This document shows, piece by piece, positions 11,879-24,915 of a stretch of 64,000 nucleotides of DNA (position 1 is the stretch's first letter; each line of letters opens with the position of its first letter). The notes below the pieces were generated by a model. The model worked only from the letters and a program-made list of their open reading frames with translations. It ran no database searches and was not told the origin of the DNA. The stretch is from positions 34,354,607 through 34,418,606 of the forward strand of contig JAAONU010000006.1 of the NCBI GenBank assembly GCA_012932295.1. The letters run 5' to 3'. The DNA is from Cyclina sinensis (lineage: Eukaryota > Mollusca > Bivalvia > Venerida > Veneridae). A program made the position numbers and the translations under genes.

Positions 11879-12005
11879 ATCATTCTCGTTTAGCTCAAGA
11901 CAATTTCTGTGCCACCCATTACAAATGTATTTTGATCACACAACCATCGTCATTATATTTATTGTCGTTAAGTTATACCAAAATAAATACTGAAAATGAT
12001 ATACG
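11879..12005 (+). terminator. Gene B, exon 4 (3' UTR) with AATAAA
   Basis: Acceptor GTTTCAG is at 11878 and AATAAA at 11982-11987. It is recognisably related to exon 4 of the other genes (tgccaccca..acaa.tg.attttgatcac) but diverged. Confidence 0.6.
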
Positions 12006-13364
12006 GGTTGTCTTTCTTGTAGAAAACTTTACTTTTACTACTGAACACGGCTTACGAATACAATGTAATTACAGTTGCCACTGGACCGCCTAGAAAACCA
12101 AAGTTCCAAACCTGAAATATGACTGCAATATCAACATTGCGAGTATTATTTACATAACAAAGTACGTGTCAAAACAGGAGTGTGACTCGAAACTGGCCAG
12201 CTAACTTTTGCACTGACATATTCTGTGGGTTTCTTAGCAATGCCTATATATTGAGATACATATGTTTCCAAGACAAGCATTGTTGAAAACCGAGTATTTT
12301 TCTAATCATGAAAATTGCACTTGCGTTCCACGTCCCTCCTAAACCCTGAGCAAATCCTAAGAATGGAAATAAGCACGGAAGGTACAATCTTGTCACAGAC
12401 AACGACCTGAAATATTATTAGTACTTAGGTCTTTGTGACAGCGTACTTATCATGGAAGACGCGGTAACCATGACACTGTTACCTGAAACACCTTTTCACA
12501 GAAACACATATCTGATTCTAATGGTTCTCCTCCAAGTAAAAATAACATAATTTCATAGTTTTTCATCCCTGGCACCTTTTGTTTCTATTACCAAGCATAC
12601 ATCAGTGTTACAAGACTGCAACTGGTACAAGGAAATGTTTTGAATAGGGAGTCATTGTACTTCGACCGGGCATTCGCTTTTTCGTAACGTTACGACCATG
12701 GAGTCATTTTTCTGGTATCTCAAATAGAAAACACAATTTATTTGCGGAAGCAGATCACCACATGGCAATACTTAGATGTTAAGTATGTTCTTCAAACTAA
12801 CTAGAAGATGTTTCTTCATTTTATTGTTTGTGTCCACTGTACAGCCAGTCAATAATTACTTTTATTCCACGATATTTTAGAATAACACCGAATATGTTGA
12901 AATAAGTCGATTACATAAACGAAACTCGAAGAACAATCTTTATCAAATTATGTATTTTTTACAACAAGAAAATGATAATGACGGATAGAATACTAAAAAT
13001 ATATTAATTCAACTTTCGTCAGGTTATTTATCTATGCGTCTGTGTTACAACTGCGCAAGCTTCATTGCAGTCGTCAAATTGTTGTTCAATGATAAAGTAA
13101 TGTATTGCGATACAAAACTTATTATTAATTGTTTATTAATAAAATATTATCTTTGCACAACCTCAAAAATACCTGATCTACTTAATATCTTAACATCTTG
13201 TAACGGGCACGCTAGGGGCAAGATAGCACGCTCGTCCCGACATGGACTTTATATTGTAGAGTAACAAACTATTTCCAACAACAGAATTTGAAATTGTAAC
13301 TGGTATATTTGGTATTGTAAAGCCATTCCACAATCCAAATGTTGTTGAAAATAAGCGAGGCATT
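12006..13364. other. Unique spacer between gene B and unit 2, no gene seen
   Basis: No repeated counterpart in the window and no convincing exon. A 76-codon frame at 13034-13264 has no signal, domain or splice support. Confidence 0.4.
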
Positions 13365-13566
13365 TAACCCATTAATGCCTAGTGTCTGGAAAAGAAGACA
13401 TAGGCAAATAGTGCAGACCCGGATCAGACGCAACAATATATGCGAAGTATCTTCCCTAAATAGAATAAAATTTACAATTTATATCAGAAACCCTTTTAAT
13501 TGAAAATGATGAAACTGACAGCTGACATGGATGGCATAATCCAATATTGGTATTGATGGGTTTTAA
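13365..13566 (-). mobile_element. TAACCCATT MITE at the left edge of unit 2
   Basis: It starts TAACCCATTAATGCC and ends with the inverse (gatgggttttaa). On the reverse strand it aligns with the element at 53137-53363. The repeat boundary detectable in this window (13463 = base 1) falls inside it. Confidence 0.75.
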
Positions 13567-15685
13567 CAGTGAAAGTGTTCAAAAGTCGACAGACGGGTTA
13601 ATTTTTTCCCCAGTCTTTAAGAATTTTCTCGTATTAAACGTGTTTTTTTTATATTTATTAAGTTCGTGGCCATTCTTTTTATCATACTAAGCATCGACTC
13701 GATTTAAGGTGTCATTCAATCGCTCCTTTGTTTTCTTCAAAGTGATACGTTTCACATGTTTATGTTTTGCCAAGACTTGTCGCAGAGATGAATTTAGGCC
13801 TACTTAAGCCAACTTCCTTAGCAATGACAATTTTCTGTACGCATGCGCAATCTACGTAGGGCAGAAAGGAAACACAGCCATAATGAAAACAAGAGCGATT
13901 AGACACATCGGCATTAATCTTTCAAAATAAACAGAATAAGAACAATTATTGATATTGAAATTCCGGTTACTGCAGCTGTATGCTAATCATAAGCTCATAC
14001 TAAATATATCAATGTTATCTATCTGTATGTACATCCTACGCAATTAACTTCGCTTAAAACGTTGATACATTTTCACCGTTGTTTACAAAATTCGTATCCT
14101 ATTAAAGAGTTTCTAGTTGGTTGTCAAAGTACTGCAAGTGATTTTGAATTGATGACGTAGCAAATTCTATGAGAACTCATTGCCCTAGGATCAATATGTC
14201 AAAGTTGTCGGTTGAAAATAATAAACCAGATATAACTGGTACATAGTATTCAAAAAAACATAGCTTCTTATAATGAAAAAAAAACCTATGGCAATTCTTC
14301 TGGAAAAATAAAGTCTTAAATTATTACTTTACTTGCATTCAGCCTATAGAGGAAACTGTCTGGAGGGGGTATATGGTTTACGTCTCCTGATTTAAGTCAT
14401 ATTTGCTTGTAAAGATAAATCAGACTACATGGAACAAATGAACCACACTGAGTAAACTCAAACAAAAATAGATACTGTTTTGAGTTTAGCTTAAATTCCT
14501 GATTCAGTCTCTATATTTGTTTTGAATCAATGCTTAGATTTTAGGTAATATCAATTCTTGTTCCTGCACTTGAACATATAATTACCTCAATTTCCAGTTG
14601 CATATATAATCTTAAACTCAAGATACCAAATTCCTGTCTCAAATTCCTGTGACAATGCATACAGATATTATAACAGCTTCAGCATTTTTGTCCTTAATAA
14701 TGCTAAATTGATGTATCAGATTCCTACACTTAAAACTCCTGAAGACACAAATTGTACCCTTCTCAAATCCTATATTATAACCTGACATCATCACAAATAT
14801 GAAATCATCCAGAGAACCTTTATCGCTGTGTATGATGCAAAACTGGATAAAAAGCATTTATAAGAGGATTATAGAATTAACAAAAAAATGAACCCGCCAC
14901 AGTGTCAGTCGGGAAGCTCCGCAACTGAGTCAATACTTGTTCCAGAACTATTTGTATATGCGTTGTGTGATTAAGAAGTTCTTTGCCCGGTTTTACGTAA
15001 TGGGTCAGACTTGTTTGGTAGCTAACTGGAATCTGCCGGTCATCTGACCGGGAAACGCCAACCACATGTCTAAAAGCCAAACATTGATGAGCAAAATGAT
15101 ATTGAAACCTCGCGTATTTTTTACCGCACGTTACAAGGTACTAAAAACTACACTATATATGTTTAAGAAACAAAATATGCATATTTATCAACCATCAGCC
15201 AGTTTTCTAGCGCAAGGAAGATCTATTTAGCGGAGGTAAATATTGTTATCTTTCTCATAATTTTGTAAAGCATTAACATTGGTGTTTATATGATACTTGT
15301 CACGAATTCCTGTCGAAGAAAGTTTTTATAAGATGTACCGGTATCTTCTGTTCTGTTCGTTTGTTTTGTTTTCAATGTTGTTTATGGATACCCGTGAATG
15401 TTGAACACCTTTACATAGGTATGCATCTTATATCGTGACAAATCATTATTATCTACTCTTGCTTTTTTTATATTTGGTTCTTGAAGACTGTTTTCAAATT
15501 GTTCAACTAAATATAAACTAGAGTTAAAATAATATTGCTAAAATAAAATATTAGAGTGTCCTTGCTAATTTTCATTTTCTTTACTATATATTGGTCATAG
15601 AAACTGGTTAAATATTGAGTCTCTCTTATCGTTTATTTTTGTCAGCTTGACAATCTTACATAAGTATGGTAGAATATCACTTCCG

Positions 15686-15878
15686 TAATACCATTTAAGC
15701 ATAATGGATTACGCCATTCTTGTCAGTTAGACGAGTCCATTTTCAGCTTAAAGGGTTACTGGTATGAATTTTCAATTTTATTCTATTTAGGGAAGAAAGT
15801 CCTTTTATGCAAACAGCGAAGACATATTACTGGATCTGCACTGTTTGCTTTTGTATACTCTATGCATTAACAGGTTAA
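15686..15878 (+). mobile_element. TAACCCATT-family MITE, degenerate (unit 2 copy)
   Basis: Duplicate of 2346-2550. Internal blocks match the element at 53137-53363. Confidence 0.6.
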
Positions 15879-16643
15879 GATGCAAATTTGTGAAAAAGAA
15901 CATTGTATGAATGATAACTATAAAAGAAATAAACAAGTTTTTTGTATTATCAGGAATCGTACAGAAAGAAAATGACCCTTTGTCTTTATATCGCTGGTAA
16001 CATGTGGAAGTGAAATGTCTTTAAAAATTCTGTTTTATGTTGGAAACTTTGTTATTTATTCATATAAACTGCATGCTTCCCCATTTTGACAAAAAAATCA
16101 ACAATAGTTTTTTTTTAAAAAGAGCAATTGAATTTATAAACTCAATAGCTTCGTTTTACTAACCGCGCCCCTCTCCTTTTTTTTTATCTAATTATACTTT
16201 AGAGAAAAGTATTGAACTGATCATTAAACAATAAATTAAAGTTATAAAAGTGAACATATAAACTCAATAGTTTCGTTTTACTATAAGATGTGCACTTGAG
16301 AACCTAGACATAACTGTTTCCTTTTTTGTTTGTTTTGTTTTATCTTTTATTTTAGAGAGAAAAATTGAACTTATAATTTAACAATAAATTAAAGTTATCC
16401 AATATGTATACGGTTTACTTTTATCCCAGAAAAGAATTTGATTCATTCGATTATCATCTTTGATGCAAAAAACGTTGAGTCTGCACTTTATGTATTATAC
16501 CAAAAGATATCAATAAGAATATGTAAAGGTTTATGTCTAGTAAGATTTTGACATGCTCTCGACACCGCGATCATTTTAACAAAATCAAAAGTAAAATTAC
16601 ACCTATATTTATATCATGATTGCTGAGCAAGCATGTCATAGTG

Positions 16644-16699
16644 TTATGCCATTTCAATATTTTATGTCCGGTTAGATGACGGCCGGCAAGGATAAAAAC
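16644..16699 (+). promoter_or_regulatory. Conserved core promoter of Gly/Tyr-rich gene 2
   Basis: Same block as in gene 1 (ATGTCCGGTTAGATGACGGC, then GGATAAAAAC), followed by non-coding exon 1 ending at 16744 (GCATC|GTGAGT). Confidence 0.75.
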
Positions 16700-17478
16700 G
16701 ACCTGACATCAGCCCAAAGCAGGAGAATCAATATCACCCGCATCGTGAGTACTCATATCATTAACTCTTTATATTAATTTAATCATTTTAAAAAATAAAA
16801 ATATGTTTGTTGAATTATTTCAAAAGTACCTTTAATTTTGTGGTAAAAATTGTTTAAGTGACGGAAGCCACATTCTGAATACAGGTATATAAGTTCGCGA
16901 GTATTTTGTAAAAATATGTGTGGACTGATTAACCTGCATTAACTGAATTATACGGAACATGAAATAAAATTTTAAGGCTTAAAATTTGAAGAAGTGTTCG
17001 TGTTTATGAAATAAACAGTCTACAATACTTGTGAAATATATTTTGCGACACATTATACAAGTATAACAATGTCACTGTTTACGGTCAGGATTTCAGATTT
17101 TATCATAGACGCAAATATATCTTAAATTATCAATATTGTCAAAAAAGTATAAAGACTTAAACAATAATTAAAGAAAAGATTCTTCTCAAATAACTATATT
17201 GTATATATTAATTAATTATGTTTAACTTATACATATAAATTACAAGTTTATTATATATATTAATTAATTATGTTTAACTTATACCTATAAATAACACGTA
17301 TATTAATTAATCAAATAATACTCCAACCGTACAAAACCAGATATATTTATTCAATTTTCATTAATTACTTGAATGTATGATGGTCCTTGTAAATAATGAA
17401 TAAATAATAATAATAAATGGATGTAAGTTATTGCTTCACTAATATAATCATTATAAAATACAACATTTCAGAACAACG

Positions 17479-18155
17479 ATGAAGATCACACTTTTTGCCA
17501 CCGTCGCTTTCACCGCCGTTGTCGGACTTGCCTTCGCCGACGAACTGTACAATAACTGGAACAACAACAATAATGGAATTGGCGGTGGTATATCTGTTGG
17601 TGGTGGACTCGGACAGCTGAGCAGTGGTAGCTTTGGACATTTTGGCAGCGGATACGGTTCTGGATACGGCTCAGGATACAGTTCCGGCTACGGTTCCAGC
17701 CACGGCGCTGGATACGGTTCAAGCTACGGCGTGGGATACGGAGCAGGATACGGTTCATCAAAGGCTGCCTACGTCCCAGTGCCAGCTGTACCACAGACTG
17801 GTGGATCCGGACTCGGATCTTTCTGTAAGTCAGCTTATATAGACTAGAACATTTCGAAATAACGTCTAAGCAACATATTTATGAATAATGACTATTATCG
17901 TGAAATTCGTCAGATATAGTCAGCTGATATATTTAGTTATTACAAGATATAGTTAGGCATTAGTTTAATTTAGAAAAGGGTTAGTAATATTGTCTTAACC
18001 AACACTTTTTTGTTTGAACTAATGATGAAATTATTTTCTCATTGTTGTTTTCAGTCCCCCTCATAATGCTTTTGGTGCTTCTTCCTCTTTTGTTTAACCA
18101 GTCCACCACTGGCCGAGACCAAGTCATTCTCCTAAACTCAACCGTGCGTGGATAA
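17479..18155 (+). CDS. Gene 2: secreted Gly/Tyr/Ser-rich protein
   Basis: CDS is 17479-17824 joined to 18055-18155, 148 aa. Non-coding exon 1 ends at 16744, exon 2 starts at 17472, exon 3 ends at 18169, and exon 4 (3' UTR) starts at 18537 with AATAAA at 18656-18661. Layout equals gene 1: 20-residue signal peptide, Asn-rich stretch after ELYN, GGG segment, shortened GYGS array with one SHGAGYG unit, AAYVPVPAVPQTGG, hydrophobic FFPLIMLLVLLPLLF (115-129), and a tail ending STVRG. It differs from gene 1 by loss of one four-residue array unit and a few substitutions. Intron 2 is only 230 bp and shows the uninserted state. No cysteine. An extracellular structural role is inferred from composition. 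Confidence 0.87.
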
Positions 18156-18536
18156 AATATTTGATAGCTGTAAGTATAAAGTCAGTGCTGTCAATGTTTG
18201 TTTATATCTAAGTAATCGTTTGAAAGTTTCATCGTAAAGAATTGAGAAATGTGAAAAATGTGATAAAATGAGTTATTTGAATGCAGCACTTAACTGAATC
18301 CACAGAAACACATTTTTTTTAAAAATCATTTAGTTGTCACTGAATCATTGAACAAAATTTTCTGTCTATTTTTTTCACATTCTGACCTAGGTCATAAAAG
18401 TAATAAATAGTCTATAAGATATATATAGAAATAAGGACAAAAGTGATTTTATCATAAAATATAATTTTCTTTAGCATAATTTGTTTGCATGTGTATAAAG
18501 CGTGAATCTTTAAACTTTTGTTTATGCTCTTTTCAG

Positions 18537-18676
18537 GTTCATCTCCTCGTTTTTGCACGAGAAAGCATCAGTGCCATCCAGAACAAGTGCATTTTGATTA
18601 CATCACAATCATTTGTTATCTTTGGTTGTAAACCGTTGTCGTTAAGTTATATGAAAATAAAAATTGAAAATGACAT
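18537..18676 (+). terminator. Gene 2, exon 4 (3' UTR) and polyadenylation signal
   Basis: Acceptor TTTTCAG|GTTCATC; AATAAA at 18656-18661. Confidence 0.7.
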
Positions 18677-19923
18677 TTGATTTTGTCTTCATTCAAGTAT
18701 TTTCTATGTGAAATGATAAATATACAGTATACATTTACTATGTTTTGCTAGAAAACATGTAAGAAGAAGGCAAACATTCAAAATAACAGATTGCTTACAC
18801 ACATTTAGATTTTGACCCATACTCGTGCACATGTAGAACTATCAGAGTTTTCATTATGTATTTAAAAAAACAACAACAACAGAAACATGACCCCATTTCA
18901 ATAAATTGTACTGTAGAAACCAAACGTCTCCTTAAACATAATCATTAAGGCAAATAAATTGAAGTAAATACTTATTGTCTAAAGTAAAGACGAAAAACCC
19001 ACACAACACTCGCCCCAATTAAGAAATTCATTTTGTGCCTTCTGTTGAGATAAGTTCATTTTTTCAATTTTTCGGTTTGTGGAACTAAAAATAGAATTGC
19101 GAAGCTCTAAATTTGCTTCAATTGTCTGGTGTTTCGGACATGACGGCTACAATCTCGTTGTTCCTGTGTTTCGAACTTTCGGGGTAGAATCAACAATATT
19201 ATGTGCAGTACTTAGAGAATATGTTTGTGCAATAGTAATGGATACCCCGCATAAAAATTTAAATCATGACATACCTTTAAGAAATTTTATATCAAAGACC
19301 TAAGATGTAATGCGACTCAGGTACATGTAGCGACTTGTACATGACGGTTACATTACGCTGCGCAACTTAATCATGCCTTCAAGGAAATTACGTGACCATA
19401 GACAAGACAGCGTGATTTTATATTATAAAATGAATTTTTATATGTTAGACTGCTGTTTTTGTCTCGACATAAGCATTAACGTACTGGCTCAATATCATAT
19501 GCTAAGCATAGAACTATTAGGATAGTAAAGTTTTCAAATAGATGTAGAAAAAATACTTGATATTAATTCGGCTCATTTTCAGCCGAATTACACTTGCGTA
19601 TAGATAGATAGATTTATTTCGGTAAAAGAGCACATGTAAAAATGGCAATAACATGATGCATGATATAACAAAAACACTGCATACATACAAATTATAGGCC
19701 ATGTAATGCACACCAATACCAGAGATTACATACAATTTTCTTTATTTCCATTGTAGTCCCTAGACCGTAGGCACTGGTTACTGAAACGATAAGAAAAGTA
19801 ACCATGCAAGGAGTCTAGTCAAAATTGGTAAGAAAATAAATACACTGACAGTACTTTGACAACTCTTTAATAGGGGGTTAATTTTGTAAACAAAGGTCAA
19901 AATCAAACTGTGCAACGTGGGAA

Positions 19924-20043
19924 ATGAAGCAAAAATTGACGGATTACTTCCTCAGCTTTGCTTATTTTCTGTCTTTCGTAGATACAGTTATTTTTAAACC
20001 AAGCAAAAATTCGGAATCGGGATTACCACATAAAAGGAAATAA
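19924..20043 (+). pseudogene. QSOX exon-1 remnant in unit 2
   Basis: Same 39-codon frame as at 8186, again beginning MKQKLTDYFLSFAYFLSF and ending at TAA 20041-20043, with two residue differences near its end (KPSKN against KQSKK). It keeps the QSOX-like sequence just upstream but has no donor or later exon. Confidence 0.75.
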
Positions 20044-21407
20044 TAACCTTACAGAATGACCTTGAACTCGTTCATATATTGGATACACTGAACATCATGA
20101 CAGATAGACATGATATATTATGAAAAGCACTGAACAAAATTAAATAGTCATTACACATAAATGAATGCATATCTAGTATAATTTCATTGGACAGCATAAC
20201 ATTTCAGCATACAGAAAATAAGTACAGGATGGTTTTTGTAACTGAACATCAAAAGTAATGAACCGAGCATAAGTTTGGGATAACCTAACATCGGATTCAT
20301 TTAACCAAACATCATGTCTACTTAACATAACGTAACAATCTGACTGAAGTGCACGATCTAAAGGCGACCCATTCAGTTCTATCTTCTTGATAATCTGGAT
20401 TTCCAGTATTGTTATTTATATCCCAGCCAATGAGACTGCATCTTATGTCGCGTCTTTAGGCCTATAGTTTACCTGTACACACGTCGTGCTAATGTTGAGT
20501 GTGTAAACTTCTATAGCATGTTTAAATCATCATGAATATTTTAAAATATTTTGTATTTCGAAAGATCAATATATTCTCTTTCGATTAATATAAGTTGATT
20601 AAAGTTTCAGCTTGTATTAACTAAATGAATATTAATTAAAGTATAAGCATGCTGACGAAAATATTCAAGTAAATGAGCCTGTTTATTTTGGCATACATGC
20701 AGTATCTATCAAATATATAAAGCTACTGGAAAATTTCTCACACATACAATTATCTCAATATTTTACAAGGTTTCCTCTAACTTTGAAATTTATGGCAGAA
20801 AACGACTGAGTCATATGGGATTCCAGTTTAATATAGATTGTTCATATGCGTTTAAATGGTTAAAATAGAAACTTTTTTACCTTCAAAAACTTGAAGGCTA
20901 GGCACTGACTGGCTGATTGAAAGGTCATGAGAAGGTGACATTCTTTTGGTGACGTTCAGATCCTAATAGCAGAGCGTTATATAGGGGCTGATTTTAATCA
21001 GATTGCATAACATAATTGTAATCAACTGACCATAATTATGTTATAAGAGCAGGAAACGTGCTTGAAACTTAACAACATGAACGAATAACCGCAAAAAAAG
21101 ATGTATTTGACAAAACGTAACGAAAGCGTGACCCAATATAAAGCCAGTAAACAACATACTTCTTTGGTTTTTAACATCAGACAGTCCAGGCGTTCCACAG
21201 ATTAAGATGGTATGAACAAGTTTGAAAACTGGTGTTCATTCCAATCTAACAACCAAGTATTAACGTTTTATGCGAAGACAATTGCGTAGGATATACGTAC
21301 ATACAGATAATATTCATATTTTTTAAAAATATTTTTCAGTATGACCTCATGATTAGCATACGCCATTAGCAGAAATTTCTATAAATTCTACAAATTTATA
21401 ATATAAT

Positions 21408-21409
<2 letters not shown>

Positions 21410-21450
<41 letters not shown>
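21410..21450. repeat. Homopolymer T run (41 T)
   Basis: An uninterrupted T run. Unit 1 has a shorter tract interrupted by G at 9656-9676. Length may be affected by sequencing or assembly error. Confidence 0.8.
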
Positions 21451-21454
<4 letters not shown>

Positions 21455-22855
21455 ACAAAAACGTATCACTTTGACGCCTGCTAATGAGAGAAATAAAGAA
21501 GCGTCGGAATAAAACTTTATATCAAGTTGTTGCATAGTAAGATCAAATAAAGAGCCATGGACTTGATATATCTACAAAACACGTTTTATACGAAGAAGTC
21601 TTACAGAATGGCAAAATGGGAAAAACAACAATTTTTACGAGTTGGTCAACGTTTGAACACTATCACTGTTAAATGACTCGCTAATTTTCAACGACATTTT
21701 AGAAATAGTTTCTCACTCTGAAGCACACAAAAGTCTATGTCGTGACTAGCGTGCAATGTTTCACACAACACAAACAACAAAGAAACGCTCTTGTCAAAAA
21801 TACTCTTTAATTCTGTCAGTCATGAACGTTTAAATTTATAAATAATATTAATTATTAAACTATTATTTTGTTATCTATATGTAAGCTGACCAAAATGGGT
21901 GACCAATAACCAAGTTTGGTTAATCAGACGACAGAGACCGAATTTAGGCGTACACTTTGTTTAAAAAGGCTCTAAAATCTTCAATTTCAAAAATATTTAA
22001 TAGCGCGAAAGAAAGCTATTAAAAACGATCACTTGTACTGCAAATCACAAAGAAATGGAATGCGGAGGTAAAGCAAGGCCATGAAAACCTGAATCATCGC
22101 AGTTTTATTTTATCAATTTGTTGTGCGAATAAAAATAGCAGTCAAATTCAATACACAGAAATCACATAATTAATTAGTTATGTTTCTCTTTTCAATTTTT
22201 CGTTCTTTTTTCGTTCTCTTTTCTTTCATTCTTTTGTTCTTTCTGAATTTTTATTTCGTTTTTTTTCTTTGTTCTTGCTCTGACCTTTCTTTCATTTGCT
22301 TATTCTTTCTGATGTTTGTTTGTTTCTTCCTTCCTTCCTTCCCTTTTTCTTTTATTCTGCCATAATTTCATCTTTAATATCAAGCAATTACTCTATTCTG
22401 CCTGTCATCAATTCACCAGACAAACGAATGAATTAGTGTCAGATGCTGGCTTCAGTTTAAACTGTCTTATTTTACTCAGGCTTATATAGTGATTCCTTTG
22501 GCTGTTTGTATATGTATTTTATTTCTGTATTGTACCGCTTTGCTGCAGCACACCTTCACGAACGAATGACAACTTATGAAAGCAAATCGTGATCTGTCAA
22601 CATGCCTCTACTTGATGACGGTAACTAGAAAATAAACATTTTTGTTAAGTTGTGGCTTATTAGTTTTTAGCGTTTTTATAAGCAAAAGAAATAAATAAAG
22701 AAAAGAAAAAGATTTTAAAAACATTTCTTAAAGTTCAAGATATATTTCGTCTCATTCTCGGCCCAAATAAACTTAGACTTTACCGATATGATAGGGGAAG
22801 TAACTCTGCGTAGAAATTGTTTCAATCATAAAAAATACTTGAATGAAGACAAAAT

Positions 22856-22998
22856 CAAATGTCATTTTCAATTTTTATTTTCATATAACTTAACGACAAT
22901 GGTGTATAAGCGAAGATAACAAATGATTGTGATGTGATCAAAATGCACTTGTACTGGGTGGCACTGATGCTTTCTCGTGCAAAAACGAGGAGATGAAC
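22856..22998 (-). terminator. Gene C, exon 4 (3' UTR) and polyadenylation signal
   Basis: On the minus strand the acceptor is ATTTCAG|GTTCATC at 22999-23001 and AATAAA is at 22874-22879. Homology to the other 3' flanks ends about 20-40 bases past the cleavage site, where the rearrangement joint with unit 2 lies. Confidence 0.7.
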
Positions 22999-23376
22999 CT
23001 GAAATGAGCATAAATAAAATTTGAAGAATTGCGCTACATACAAATGCAAACAAATTAAGCATATAGAGAATTATTTTTATGATAAAATCACTTTCGTCCT
23101 TATTTCTATACATTTTTTCATTGTCTTTTTATCACTTTTATGACCTAGGTAAGAATGTGAAAAAAGAGAGAAAGAAAATTCCTATCAACGACTCAGTGAC
23201 AACTGAATGATTTTGAAAAATGTGTTTCTGTCGATTCAATTAAGTACTGCATTCAAATATTTCATTTTATCACATTTTCACATTTCTCAATTTTATGAGA
23301 TTAAACTTTCAAAGGATAACTTAGACATAAACATACATGGACACCGTTTACTACATACTTACAGCTATCAAATATT

Positions 23377-24054
23377 TTATCCACGCAGGGTTGTGTTGAG
23401 CAGGATGATCTGGTCTTGGCCAGTGGAGGACTGGTTGAACAAAAGAGGAAGGAGCACCAAAAGCATGAGGAGGGGGACTGAAAACAACGAGTAAATATTT
23501 TTCATTGAGTTCATACAAAAGATGTGTTTGCACTTATGAACACAAAAGATCAAGGAACTCCAGTTAAGACACTGTTACTAACTCTTTTCAAAATAACTCA
23601 TGTCTATTTTTATCTTGTTATAACTAAATATATCAACTGACAATGTTTGACGAATTTCTCGATTACAGTAATTATTCATAAATATGTTGCTTAAGCGTTT
23701 TTTGGAAATGTTCAACTTCAAGTCTATATAAGCTGACTTACAGAAAGATCCGAGTCCGGATCCACCAGTCTGTGGTACAGCTGGCACTGGGACGTAGGCA
23801 GCCTTTGATGAACCGTATCCTGCTCCGTATCCCACGCCGTAGCTTGAGCCGTATCCTGAACCATATCCCGCTGAGCCGTATCCAGAACCGTATCCGCTGC
23901 CAAAATGTCCGAAGCTACCACCGCTCAGCTGTCCGAGACCACCACCAACAGATATACCACCGCCAATTCCGTAATTGCTATTGTACATTTCGTCGGCGAA
24001 TGCAAGTCCGACAACGGCTGTAAAAGCGACGGTGGCAAAAAGTGTGATCTTCAT
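23377..24054 (-). CDS. Gene C: secreted Gly/Tyr/Ser-rich protein, inverted copy
   Basis: CDS is complement(23377-23477, 23742-24054), 137 aa. Exon 1 (non-coding) ends at 24814 with donor GTGAGT; exon 2 begins at 24061 after TTTCAG; exon 3 is 23477-23363. The signal peptide MKITLFATVAFTAVVGLAFA is identical to gene 2, followed by DEMYN and no Asn-rich insert. The array is short and has a one-residue insertion (GSAGYGS). AAYVPVPAVPQTGG and the hydrophobic FFPLLMLLVLLPLLF are kept, and the tail ends NTTLRG. It shares AGCTTCGGA with headless gene B, suggesting these two are close in this region. It is the only copy on the minus strand and lies head-to-head with gene D. Confidence 0.87.
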
Positions 24055-24859
24055 GGTTGTTCTGAAATGTTGTATTTTTAAAATGATTATATTAGTGAAG
24101 CAATAACTTTAATTTTACAGGGACCATCACACATTCAAGAAATCTGTGAAAACAGAATAAAAATATCCGGTTTTGTAAAGTTGCAGTTTTATTTAAAAAA
24201 AAAATTAATTAATTAATTAATTAATTAATTAATTGTGATATACAATATATTTGTAACTTATATGTGTAACTAAATTATTTCATCCGAACAATTTCTTTTT
24301 TTTTTAATCCAACTTTTTGTGTACCAAAGGTTTTCATATTACCTTAGCCCTTGTTTAGTTATGTTAGTAGAAACCTTTCATTATTTTTTGTTTAAGTTAC
24401 TATATTTTCCTGAAGACATACTTTAAGATATATTTACGTCTATGATAAAATCTCAAATCCTGACCGAAAACAGTGACATTGTTACACTTGTATAATGTGT
24501 TGCTAAATATATTTCACTAGTACTTTAAACTGTATATGTTATAAAATGAAATCTTCTTCAAATTTTGAGCCTTAAAGATTTAATTTCAAGTTACATATAA
24601 TTCAGCTATTGCATATTAATCAAAACATTTTGTTAAAAAAAATAAGGCAAAATTTCACACTTTATTCGAAATGTGGCTAAAGTTGCTTCAACAACTTATC
24701 ATAAAAATTAACATGCTTTTTGAAAAAAGAACCAAGAAAAAACCATTAACATATCTATTTTATTTCTTTAAATAAATTAATTAATATAAAGAGTAGATGA
24801 TATGAGTACTCACTATGTGGGTGAAACTGACTCTCCTGCTTTGGACTGATGTCGGCTCG

Positions 24860-24915
24860 TTTTTATCCTAACCAGCCGTCATCTAACCGGACATAGAATG
24901 TTGAAATGACGTAAT
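24860..24915 (-). promoter_or_regulatory. Conserved core promoter of Gly/Tyr-rich gene C
   Basis: The minus strand reads TTACGTCATTTCAAC, then ATGTCCGGTTAGATGACGGC, then GGATAAAAAC. In this copy a full ATF/CRE-like TTACGTCA replaces the TTATGCCA seen in genes 1, 2 and D. Confidence 0.72.

Larger units (their letters stand above)
13463..22733. repeat. Segmental duplication, unit 2
   Basis: Direct copy of unit 1, with gene 2, a QSOX exon-1 remnant and flanking DNA in the same order. It lacks the intron-2 element and the CT microsatellite, and has a 41-base T run instead of an interrupted T tract. Its right end is fused to the 3' flank of the inverted gene C rather than to gene B. Confidence 0.9.

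Noticed and set aside
22180..22365. 61-codon Phe/Leu-rich frame
   Set aside because: Translation of a CT-rich low-complexity tract; the unit 1 copy has a stop in it.
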